From NCBI GenBank assembly GCA_958510875.1, contig OY294070.1:4340001-4404000 (forward strand): a stretch of 64,000 nucleotides of DNA, given 5' to 3'. Below the pieces are notes generated by a model that saw only the letters and a list, made by a program, of their open reading frames with translations, had not been told where the DNA came from and made no database searches. This DNA comes from Endomychus coccineus. Lineage: Eukaryota > Arthropoda > Insecta > Coleoptera > Endomychidae. Positions 11,401 through 21,290 of the stretch are shown one piece after another (position 1 is the stretch's first letter; each line of letters opens with the position of its first letter). The position numbers were made by a program, and so were the translations under genes.

Positions 11401-12185
11401 GAGTTCTAATGATACGATTAGTTGGTTTCAATAAGAATTTACAGTTCAAATTCCAATTAAACATGTTGATAAAAAGTGTGTCCAATTACCTATGATACTT
11501 ATTATGGTTGTGGTACGTTTGTTCGCAAGTTTACGGTTCTATTATGACCCGAAACGAGTTCAAACTATGCGAACTGTATGAATAGAAACCCAATAATTTT
11601 CAAGTTAAGTAAATTCAAGCTCTATACTGTGCTTTAGAGCTGCACTACTATCTTCCAGCCTCAGTAATATCGACACTTCTTTGTACCGGAAACTGGGTTA
11701 TCGCGAATATCTTCCGTTGCAAAGCTTTTTGCTGAAACGTTTCCTGACTAATTTTCGGAGTTATTTTATTCTACTTCCGGTTGATATTGGAGAGCACTCC
11801 TTCTGATCAAATTCTCATTCCACGGTTGGCGAGTTGTTTTATCAGATCAGATATTGAATGAAAATATTCATTTATTTATCTGTTTGTTAATTTTCTATTT
11901 ATCAATTTACATAATCTGTAGATATACAGGGTCATTCGGGATGGATGGACTGTTAGATGCTTATGGAAAACTAATTAACATAGATTTGTGAAACTTTGGT
12001 TCCTCTGAATTTTTTTGACACAACTTCGATGACATTGGGTCTGAAAACTATACCACGCTGGAAAATTAGAGGTTCTGAATGTTTTCACTGGTATAAATAG
12101 ATCAATTGCAGAGCGAACTGCTCCATGAAACATCTGAAAAACCTGAATAAAATCTAAATTGATATTTTGGTATGTCATTCCAATT
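11401..12185. other. no gene; one TIR-like end
   Basis: Mostly unassigned AT-rich DNA. At about 11,923 the sequence TACAGGGTCATTCGGGATGG resembles the start of a Tc1/mariner-superfamily or MITE terminal inverted repeat, but I did not find a matching inverted partner. Confidence 0.3.
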
Positions 12186-12189
12186 GAAA

Positions 12190-12900
12190 CTATCTAAAAA
12201 GCAATTAATTTCGAAATAACTTGCATTGATTCATAATAGAACTCTTCATATTGAAGTTTTCCAAGTTGCAGGTGATTGCTGTTTGATGTAAACTGTTTGG
12301 TAGAAGTAAATCCAAGGGTTCAGAGATATTATTATCATTCATCGATGAAAAAGTTAAGTCGAGTAAGACTTCTCGACTGTAAGTCTAAAAAGCAATTAAT
12401 TTCGAAATAACTTGCATTGATTCATAATAGAACTCTTCATATTGAAGTTTTCCAAGTTGCAGGTGATTGCTGTTTGATGTAAACTGTTTGGTAGAAGTAA
12501 ATCCAAGGGTTCAGAGATATTATTATCATTCATCGATGAAAAAGTTAAGTCGAGTAAGACTTCTCGACTGTAAGTTACAGTATTTATTTGATGGAGATTA
12601 TAATAACCAAAAGAGTTTTGCAATGAAATCGCAGGCGAGTTCGCTGGACAGTTCAGATTCAAGCCAAAATCATCATTAAACCAAACCGCCTCAGGTAAAT
12701 TATAATCCCCAAACAGTATCAATTCTCAATCCTTATTATTTTCAAAACCGTGGGTTGTTCATAGATCTCAATATTTGATGATGGTGGTATATAAACTCTA
12801 CCCAAAATCTGTTCGACTACATACCTTTGTATTTCAACTTTTTTGGCAGTTATGTCAGACTCTATGGCATTTAAAATACCGTGAATAGTAGACTTCCGCG
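12190..12900 (-). pseudogene. non-LTR retrotransposon AP-endonuclease fragment
   Basis: The minus strand encodes part of an apurinic-like endonuclease. RVYIPPSSN lies at about 12,800-12,770. After a frameshift, LFGDYNLPEAVWFND begins near 12,718, and LLDLTF comes about 50 residues later. The Y.PPS, GD.N.P and LDL.F boxes in that order are those of CR1/Jockey-group endonucleases, where the GD.N motif holds catalytic residues. There is no RT attached. The 3' part lies inside a perfect tandem duplication, which breaks the frame because 191 is not a multiple of three. Confidence 0.75.
12193..12574. repeat. perfect 191-bp tandem duplication
   Basis: Bases 12,193-12,383 and 12,384-12,574 are identical by direct reading, with copy 2 starting the base after copy 1 ends. 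Each begins TCTAAAAAGCAATTAATTTC and ends TTCTCGACTGTAAG. The absence of any mismatch in otherwise decayed DNA implies a very recent duplication or an assembly artefact. Confidence 0.95.
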
Positions 12901-13029
12901 GATAGCTAATCTTGAAAAATCTTCAGGGCAGGCTTGATTGAGACTTGAACTGAATTTGATTCTATTGGTTTCTGCAGCGGTTTTTATAGTGGGAAAAAAT
13001 CTCTACGCTGAACAGTTCACTGCCTTTAT

Positions 13030-13905
13030 TTCGGTGATTAACCCACCAGACCCTGCCGTTCTGTGATCATGTGCGAAGTGGAATTTTCGAGGACGGGTTT
13101 CCAAATGTTGGGAAGGCTATATCTTGAGTCACAGCGTAGATTATTTGGATGTTTTAGTATTTCTATCGCTTCAAGAATTTTTTGCCTATAAAAGTTTGGG
13201 TCTAAGGCTAGAATTTCAGTATTTTAGAAAAGGATTTGATGATTAGTGTCGAACTTGTATTCCCCAAGTGCAGATTTACTGGTATCACGAAGCCTTGTAT
13301 AGCGCTCATGTTCTTTCATACGAGTAGCTACTTACTGTACGACCTGTTTCCCCAATGTAGAGCTTACCGCAATAACAAGGAAGGCTATAAACACCTTCTA
13401 AATGAAGTGGAGGAAGGGGAACTTTGATAGGTCTGTGAAACTAAGGTACTTTTGGTGTGAAACCGAGTAGAAATATTATGTTTTTTAAGGATTTTGTAAA
13501 TTCGATATGTTATATTTTCAATATATGGAATTGGGGTATCTATCTGTGTGAATGGGTTCTCGGTACACAGAATGTCCCAAAGTACCGTCACATCTAGTGA
13601 ACCTTTCGATTGAATATTATTGGATATTGGGATCTATGAATTTGAATGATTCAGGGAGAGAACAATATTTTCGTGACCGTGTTGCCATATAACAAAAGTG
13701 TCGTCGACATATCTGAGCCAACATTTCGGCTTGAGAACAGATTGGTCAATAGCATCTTGCTCAAAAATTCCCATGAAGATATTACCTATCACCGGAGAAA
13801 GTGGATAACCCATGGCAGCTCCCCAGGACTGCTCGTAAAACTTGCCATCGAAATGTTTTTGGCAGGTAACAGTTGAGAAATTATCATTAAGAAAATAAAT
13901 TTACT
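13030..13905 (-). pseudogene. Penelope-like element: RT plus GIY-YIG nuclease
   Basis: Minus strand, 5' to 3': a PLE RT palm reading TCQKHFDGKFYEQSWGAAMG then YPLSPVIGNIFM (about 13,880-13,755); RYVDDTFVIW (about 13,713-13,683), the catalytic box; a short run with stops; an NITYRIYKILKKHNIS segment (near 13,500); GVYSLPCYCGKLYIGETGRT (about 13,398-13,340), the GIY-YIG core; then KEHERY...KSALGEY and RQKILEAIEILKHPNNL near the C-terminus. RT joined to C-terminal GIY-YIG defines Penelope-like elements. Frameshifts occur around 13,640, 13,320 and 13,230, so it is inactive. The RT N-terminus beyond 13,905 is missing. Confidence 0.9.
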
Positions 13906-14645
13906 ACTTTACTTTAATGGTGGCTTACATTTTTTGTATCTTCTATAGTTACCGTATATAAACATCGAAAATTGCTCAACCTGTACAAATGACAATAGAT
14001 GAAACAACATCATTCTCATTCCATTGAAATCACAACAAGACAGCCTTTATTGAATACCTTTCACAATAATCAGACGAGATTGCCAGAAGCGATGAAAAGA
14101 AAGCTCGCGATCTAACCCAAATGAATCGTCGCCCTAATGGAGAGATATCAAAACTGAAACATGAAGAATGGTCCTTCGAGCTGCTATCGCTCTTCCAGAA
14201 ATAAGGCTTCGTAACTCACCGAACAAATGATAGCCGTAGACGTGTTTCCACATCGTTCAGGTGTTACAAGTGAGATTTTGATACGCCGTTTGTCATTTTA
14301 AATTTAGAAAGCAGATGTCTTTTATCGGAAATTATTCGAGTGCATCTGAAATTAGTCTCGGATAAGACTATACAAGGAACACTTAATCCGTAAAACGGGG
14401 ATATAGAGGATGTTATTTATGGATGTATCTCGTAGGAAACGAGGTTTCGTTTTGGGGGTGAAGCGTGTAATTTATTATCTTCGTTGTAAAATGCACCTGC
14501 ATCGTGATGATTCGTATAAATATAAAATATTATTTTGATGGATACTTCTTTGTCTATTGTTGTGCAACATCGAAATAGGATTCAGTCTAAGAGCTGGAGC
14601 ATATTTCGTTATGGTTCAATTAGTTTTCTCTTTTGAAAATATCTA
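13906..14645. other. no gene recognised
   Basis: Unassigned DNA upstream of the PLE fragment. It may hold the eroded 5' part of that element, but I could not align any RT N-terminal motif. Confidence 0.3.
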
Positions 14646-14700
14646 GAAGCAACTCTGATGATGACTATTTGATAGCTGAAAGGTCCTTAGTACTTTAATA
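14646..14700 (+). ncRNA. hammerhead-like motif, type C, weak
   Basis: The plus strand reads CTGATGA (14,655-14,661), then T, a stem with CTAT/ATAG arms, GAAA (14,678-14,681), GGTCC (a near-palindrome) and TT. The flanks ACT and AGT could give three base pairs of helix I. The order matches the type-B motifs and it shares their extra T before helix II. With so little helix I support, this could be chance. Confidence 0.3.
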
Positions 14701-14743
14701 ATATTTTTAGTGATTATGTCATAATTATTAGTGTCCTACATAT

Positions 14744-15930
14744 TTGTTCATAATTAGATTATCATCTGATTTCAAAAAATGCAACGACATACGTTTCCAT
14801 ATTCGTAGCAATCATCAGAGTTACTCTGACAACATGAGATCTATAGATACATTACCACCTATAGAGAAAATTTTGAAAATTGTAGTTCATAATCAATTAT
14901 TAGAGCACATCGATAGTAATGATATTGTGATTAGTAACCAATCCGGTTTTCGTAAAAAGCATTCGTGTGAAGCAGCATTGCAACTTTCTATAAATTTAAA
15001 AATGACATAGATGATGGCAAATATCTCGTGGCGGTTTTCTTGGATCTTGAAAGATCCTTTGAGACCATCGACAAAAATATGCTATTAACTTAATTATATC
15101 AATATGGAATTCGAAGCAAAGCTGTCAAATGGTTCGAAAGTTACTTGCAAGGGAGGAAGCAGAGAGTCACGAGCTAAGAATTCAACATCACGTGAAATTT
15201 TCAATAATCTTGGGGTGCCACAGGGATGTGTCTTAGGTCTTCTCCTCTTCATATTATATCTAAATGATATTGATCTTTTCGTAATGTATTGATTCAAAAA
15301 TTTATGCTGACGACACATTATTAGTATGTAGTGATGTATGCTTGTATACTGCTATACAAAAGATGAATAATGTTCTAATAAGTGTAAGTAGATATTTGAA
15401 AATCAACAAGCCTAAACTGAATGTCCCCAAAACCAAGGCAATGATTATGTCAACTAAATACAAATATACACAGATAAATGTGAATGTGATTGATATTTCG
15501 ATTAATAATAATCAAATTGAAATCATAACAACGGTCAAGTATCTTGGGTTTCAGTTGGATAATCTACTTTCTTTGGACGCACTCCTCATGTATGTTACTA
15601 AGAAAATTTCGAAAAAACTATACTTTTTCTCAAGAATTGCTAAGCAATTATCTATTAATTCAAGAATCACAGTATATCGGTCGATATTACTACCTCATTT
15701 TGATTTTTGTGCAACTTTATTATACCAATTCAATTTAAATAAAATGACACAGTTATAAAAATTACAAAATAGAGGTATTAGGATCATTTCAAGCTGTAAT
15801 CGCTATACTCCTATCTCAAGGGGGTTGAGTACATTTAGAATGGCTTTCAGTTACAAAACTACTTTTCTTGCTAACGATGATATTCATTTGCAAAATATTA
15901 CACAGTGAAGCACCTTCTATTTTTTTCTTT
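14744..15930 (+). pseudogene. CR1/Jockey-like non-LTR RT, nearly full RT domain
   Basis: Plus strand, in order: EKILKIVVHNQLLEH (about 14,862), QSGFRKKHSCEAAL (about 14,940), AVFLDLERSFETID (about 15,030), YGIRSKAVKWFESYLQGRKQ (about 15,104), NNLGVPQGCVLG (about 15,204), YADDTLL (about 15,303), VKYLGFQLD (about 15,535) and a thumb region to about 15,760. This covers RT motifs 1-7 with an intact YADD, but they sit in three frames with stops (for example after 15,010 and 15,292). No endonuclease lies upstream. The 3' end fades out near 15,930. Confidence 0.85.
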
Positions 15931-16199
15931 CTAATTATATGGCTTTGGTCGTAAGCTTTAGCCAACAGCGTCTGTCACGTACAGCAAAGGTACAATATCA
16001 ATAATTAATTGGAATAAAAGAATTCAGAATATAGTAAGGGTGCCATTGCCAGCGTCATAAAGCTTAGTTATTACAAATCATCCACCTAAAAAACTCAAGG
16101 GATTATAGACAGGGATACTTTTCACGTTAAGGGGTCTCTCATAACGTCTTATTACACAAAACATAGGAAGACCATGGGTAATGTCCAGGTTTTTAACAT

Positions 16200-17567
16200 A
16201 GGTTGAGAGGGAGGTTACACAAATACTAAATATCTAACCTAGCAGAAACAACAAATTTATACAGCAGTTGGTATAAGCTTATTTCTTGAGTGTTTAGCAA
16301 GTAGTTCATATTTAACGGGTAATTTAAGTTGTACGGCCTTAACTGTTCTATTAAGGTTGCAGTTTCCAATTGGTGAAGCGGACAATTAAAAAACAAATGA
16401 TTAAGGTCACCTACTTCGCCACATTCACATAGATTTGTGGGAAGTATTTTAATATAATTTTGATGTGCAGGAAAGCGACCATGATTAAATTTCAATCTGA
16501 CGATAGTGGTGTATATTTTTCTTGGCAATTGTAACGTTTTGTGATACCATGATTCTCTTGGAATTTCTGGATGAATCGAAAAATAGTTTGTCCTCCTAAT
16601 CTCTGACTTGTAGTTGCAGATGAAATCACTGTGTGGTGTGACTTTATGTAGATAGTTTTCAGAATTGGTGGCATGCTTTGCGTACAGATCAACCTTTTCA
16701 TTTCCCTTTATTCCACAATGCGCTTTAACTCAAACAAAAATAATACTATAATTTTGTTCAAGTAATCCCATGTATTTCAGGACTATCATTAGAATAAGGG
16801 GCGAACTCTTACGGTTAACGTTTTTTAATGATCTCAATACGCTTTTGCTATCTGATAATATAATCGCTTCTTTAGCTACACAACGCTGACAATAGTTCAA
16901 AGCTTGTAATAGCCCATAGCCTCAGCAGTAAATATGGGAGAATATTTACATAGTCGAAAATTTATTGTATGATTATCATCGGGAATATAAATAGCGAGAC
17001 CCACTGATTCAGGCATTTTTGAGCCATCTGTGTAGATTTTTTTTTTAATTTTTGTAATGTTCCAATTCTTGGAGTAATATTTTATGGTTCAAGTTATCTA
17101 TCTTAGAATAGCTAGGTAGAATGACAGAGATATCTAGCAATATTTGCTTGTAGGGTCCGCAAAAATAATTATAGCAGGTGTTATTAAATAAAAATTGTGA
17201 TATGTCACCCATTGATTCAACAGCTTGTGCACAAGGAGGAGAATTTCGGTTTTTCCAATATGAACTTGTCAGGTTATCCGTACATAAATTTGTTATTATA
17301 ATACTCAGTTCTTCATCAAATGATGCTCGCAGTTTAATAACGAATTTATATGCAAGGAATTGTCTACGTAAAGTTAATGGTAATTCATTGCACTCAGCCT
17401 GTAAGGCACAAATTGGGGTGGAGATCATGGCTCCACAACATATACGTAGAGCTTTATTTTGTGCACATTCCAATCTTTTCAGCATGGTATTGTTGCAAGA
17501 TCCATAAAAAATACAGCCATAGTCGATAATAGAACGTATAGTGGTCCGATATAATAATAGAGCTGTA
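16200..17567 (-). pseudogene. non-LTR element 3' half: RT thumb, RNase H, zinc-knuckle tail
   Basis: This is the downstream half of the element whose RT lies at 19,945-21,060. A 440-bp open frame (17,485-17,045) gives the post-RT region (LECAQNKALRICCGAM...). RNase H follows: IYTDGSK (about 17,036), FTAEAMGYY, then after a frameshift LSDSKSV, and KGNEKVDLYAK (about 16,715). The D, E, D and D residues expected of RNase H are all visible. The tail holds LKFNHGRFPAHQ and CECGEVGDLNHLFFNCP (about 16,440-16,385), a CCHC-like knuckle. RT followed by RNase H and C.CG.....H...C suits I-group elements. Confidence 0.85.
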
Positions 17568-19944
17568 CAGGGTGTCCCATTTTGGGTACTTTTGCGGGGT
17601 ATCTCCTTTATTTTTAAAGATAGAGAGTTGCGGTTTTCGCGACACTGTGCTACTTTTTCGTAAAACTCAAGATGCCGCCAACAGAATTTTCATAGCCCTT
17701 TTAGTTTTTAAGATACAGGGCATTTCTGAAAATGTTGCATTTTGTGACCCCCCTCGTATCTCCGTTATCCTTCAACTTATCGAAAAGGTAAAATAACATT
17801 CTAATAGATTTTTTCCGTAGAATGCAGTGGTGTAGATAACTTTTGTTACATATTCACTGTTTTTGAGCTATAGAGTAAACTTATGTTTTTTTAAATGGAA
17901 CACCTTGTATATTTATAGACTATAAAATTTGTCTTTTTTTTTCCTTTTCAAAAATATATGATAGTATAAACTTTTTTTCAGAAACACGCAAATAATTGAC
18001 AATTTTCAGAAATTAAATACATATTTTAATAGTAGGCTATGGATAACAATAATAAACAAGTGCAACTTACATATTACTAACAAATAATTGGATACCTTGT
18101 ATATAGGTATCTATTAAAAAAAAATTCCCATAGATCTTTTTTCTAACAGTAAGTTTGTAACAACAGTTTTGTGGCGTAAAGTGACAATATAACAAAAACA
18201 CAAAAAAATAACATTATTAAAAAAAATTAAATGTGATGTTCAAATTGACCACCATTTTCTCTAATGCAAAATTAGCACATCTTCGAGATTCTTTGAATAG
18301 CGTTCAAAAGAACCATTGTTCTCATTCGCAGATTTCGAAAAGCTAAATGAATTGCCTCTCGAAGTTCTGCAATGCCGTCATATCGAGTTTTATATACTTC
18401 ATTTTGTATATAGCCCCATAAAAAAAAATCTTAAATTGAGAGATCTGGTGATCGTGGAGGCCATCTAACAGGTCCGTTGGTACCTATCCATCTTTGAGGG
18501 AAGTTATTATTTAGAAAGGCCCTTAAGAGCCTAGAGTTATGACTTGGGGCACCATCTTGCTGTAGGTAAACATCATTATACTAGGCTAATGGAATGTTTT
18601 CGAGCAGTTCTGGAATAACTTCCTCAAGAATTTCTAGGTATTCACGTGCTGTAAGACCTCCTTCAAAAATCCTATAAGCTATATGTCTACCCAAAATAAA
18701 ACATGAAACCCCAACTCCAAAGCGTCCTTGTTGTGCCCTTTCAAACATTAAATGCAGATTTTCACTACGCCAGTTCCTGGTATTGTGACGATTGAAAATG
18801 CCAGCACTTGAAATAAAGCATTCGTCTGACCAGATAACAAGTCTGCCAAATGAATCGTTAGCATCGATTTGTTGCAAATACCACTGGCAAAACAGTGCCC
18901 GGCGCTCAGCATCGCCAGGATGCAAATGTTGTAGTATATTAAATTTGTATGGATGATACTTATATTTCTTCAAGATCCTCTGAGCGTTAGTTTTTGGCAC
19001 ACCAATTTCCTTCTCAATTTTTCTACATGAGGACGAAGGTGTTGCTTCTATATATCCTAAAGTATCTATCTATTTTCTTTCCCTGTTCTCTTTGTTGTAT
19101 GTTTTAGGGCGCGGGTGAACAAATGATCCGTGCTCAACTAAATTTGCTTTTAAACGGGAAAATATCCCAAAAAACGGTTGCCTTCTTTCTGGATATCTAA
19201 CAAGCAAAAATTTAAATGATAATAGAGATTTTCATAGCCATAATAGCTTACTCACCTTTGGAAGTATAATTCCGAAGCTTCTTCAGAATTTTCATTACTC
19301 TGTATAAAACATACCATCATATTATATTTCTCATAATTTTCGTAAACTGCCATTATTCGAAAAAATTGATAAATATCTATTGAATAATGATACCAAAAGA
19401 ACGAAAATAAACAGCTTAAATGCGATAGAGATTTGACGTTTATTTCTGTTCCTTGTCATAAACAATATCAATGGCCTACTATTAAAATATGTATTTAATT
19501 TCTGAAAATTGTCAAATATTTGCGTGTTTCTGAAAAAAATTTTATACTATCATATATTTTTGAAAAGGTAAAAAAAAGACAAATTTTATAGTCTATAAAT
19601 ATACAGGGTGTTCCATTTAAGAAAACATAAGTTTACTCTATAACTCAAAAACAGTGAATATGTAACAAAAGTTATCTACACCACTGCATTCTATGGGAAA
19701 AAAACTATTAGAATGTTATTTTACCTTCTCGATAAGTTGAAGGATAACGGAGATACGAGGGGGGTCACAAAATGCAACATTTTCAGAAATGCCCTGTATC
19801 TTAAAAACTAAAAGGGCTATGAAAATTCTGTTGACGGCATCTTGAGTTTCACGAAAAAGTAGCACAGTGTCGCGAAAACCGCAACTCTCTATCTTTAAAA
19901 ATAAAGGAGATAACCCGCAAAAGTACCTAAAATGGGACACCCTG
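17568..19944 (-). mobile_element. Tc1/mariner-superfamily transposon, 2,377 bp, inserted in RT ORF
   Basis: The element has long terminal inverted repeats (about 470 bp: 17,568-18,037 and 19,474-19,944) that differ at only a few positions. It begins CAGGGTGTCCCATTTT and ends with the inverse, flanked by TA on both sides (17,566-17,567 and 19,945-19,946), the target duplication of Tc1/mariner elements. It holds a transposase gene on the minus strand. The insertion interrupts an RT reading frame, and removing it with one TA joins the two halves in frame. Each arm contains an inner TIR-like end (AATGGAACACCTTGTA at 17,892-17,909; its inverse at 19,602), as if each arm were itself a ~340-bp MITE. 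Confidence 0.9.
18217..19353 (-). pseudogene. Tc1/mariner-type transposase with one intron, three stops
   Basis: Start ATG at 19,353-19,351 (MAVYENYEKYNMM...). The first exon ends ...ELYFQ-AG, followed by a GTGAG donor, an intron at 19,255-19,197 (59 bp, acceptor TTAG), and in-frame exon 2 starting ...YPERRQPFF. This is the DUF4817-like helix-turn-helix N-terminus. The catalytic core shows WSDECF (about 18,832), QQDGAPSH (about 18,560) and RSPDLS (about 18,445), with 36 residues between the second and third Asp. The protein ends ...NLNITFNFF at a TAA (18,219-18,217). Premature stops lie at about 19,060, 18,583 and 18,432, so it cannot make an intact protein. About 355 codons in total is normal for this superfamily. 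Confidence 0.85.
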
Positions 19945-21060
19945 TACTTATATCTGCTCCCCAAGACAATTTTGTGACTAATCGTAAGATATTGAGTGCC
20001 TTTTCACATCTGGAAATTAAGTATTTAATATGTGGAGTCCATAACATCTTTGTGTCCAAAATGAAACCGAGATATTTAACTTCCTTGCAATATCGAATGT
20101 TTTGATTGGCCAATTTAAGACTGTTGTACGCTGGAATTCTGTGCCTCGTGAAAATAGTCACACAGGTCTTAGTAGCGGATGAGTTGAATTGTTTTTTGTT
20201 AGCCCAGGCTAAAATAATTTTCATACAGATATTAAGAGACGTGTGACAGTTTTCCAAGCTCCTTTCAATGCAGTAAGCAACAATATCATCGGCGTATTGA
20301 ACAAATATAAATCTACCAAATGTGGCCAAATCGTTGGTATAAATACTGAATAGAATAGGGCTGAGGACTGAGCCCTGTGGTAAGCCAGTTGAAACATATC
20401 TGAGACCTAGTTTAGATCCGTCGTTCGTTTTTATATGTAGCTTTCTATTTCTGTACAAGTTTACTATGTTTCTAGCAATTTGAGGTGGTATTACGCAATT
20501 TAGATTCAAGAATGTTTAAATTAACAGAATCATAAGCTTGTTCGATGTCAAAAAATAGAGCTCCAAGATAATCATTGGCAGAAAGTGTCTTTTGTATGTC
20601 TTTTATTAGCTGTCCTGCGGCATGAATTGTAACCATATTGATACGTGGGATAATACTTATGGTGTTCTAACCACCATTCCAAACGTAATTTGATTAGTCT
20701 TTCAAGTGTCTTTAATATACATGATATCAATGAAATTGGCCTGAACTTGGTCACGTTATCGTTGTGCTTGGGAATAGGTACGATTGTAATAGTTTTGAGC
20801 TCTTGCACATCATTGCCAAAAAGAAGTAAGGTAAGTTCTTGATCATAGGATATACTAGATGATCGTAGCCAGGTGATGTGTTGGTATTACTTTTTAATAC
20901 GGATCTCAATTCTGCCAAAGAAAATGGTTGCCAAAAATGATGATTATTTGGAAAACTATCATTAGGTACGCTTGAAAAAATAGGCAGCTCTGCAGTATCT
21001 GGTGTAAGACTTGTTAGAATGTCTATAGCGTCTGAATTGGTCATCTTTGAGGGAAGCACC
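19945..21060 (-). pseudogene. I-group-like non-LTR RT, 5' half of split element
   Basis: Minus strand. An N-terminal segment has LRSVLKSNTNTSPGYDHLVY (about 20,900), then IVPIPKHNDNVTKFRPISLI (about 20,785). Next comes a 190-codon open stretch with TGLPQGSVLSPILFSIYTND, QYADDIVAY (YADD at 20,296-20,285) and KEVKYLGFILD. The frame runs into the transposon at 19,944 and resumes at 17,567. Frameshifts lie near 20,510-20,580 and 20,770. This is the best-preserved RT in the window, with all catalytic residues present. The 5' end stops abruptly near 21,060, and no endonuclease domain is visible, so the copy is 5'-truncated. Confidence 0.9.
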
Positions 21061-21164
21061 TTCTTATTTCATTGAATATGTTAATTTCCAACATGAGATT
21101 CACCATCATTTCACCTGAAATGGGAGCAACATACATATACCAAGGGTAAAATTATCGAATACAA

Positions 21165-21290
21165 GAAATTCTTTCTGTTCGAAAGGAATGATGAGTTCAA
21201 TAATCTTCCTCATTATATTAAATCTAGTGAATCTTGTGAAATGTTCAGACACCAACTGTTGACACATCATTTGTTATGCTATTCAATACG
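21165..21290 (+). pseudogene. non-LTR C-terminal tail, opposite strand
   Basis: The plus strand reads FFLFERNDEFNNLPHYIKSS then EMFRHQLLTHHLL. The pattern N.LP..IK.S.S...F...L..HLL is the usual end of CR1/Jockey-type ORF2 proteins. It lies head-on to the minus-strand element that ends near 21,060, so it belongs to a different insertion. The following ~100 bp (21,290-21,400) recur near 48,890-48,990, which fits a shared 3' UTR. Confidence 0.55.

Noticed and set aside
13646..13876. 76-codon plus-strand ORF
   Set aside because: Antisense of the Penelope-like RT palm (RYVDD box on the minus strand).
17178..17507. 109-codon plus-strand ORF
   Set aside because: Shadow of the minus-strand post-RT domain of the split element.
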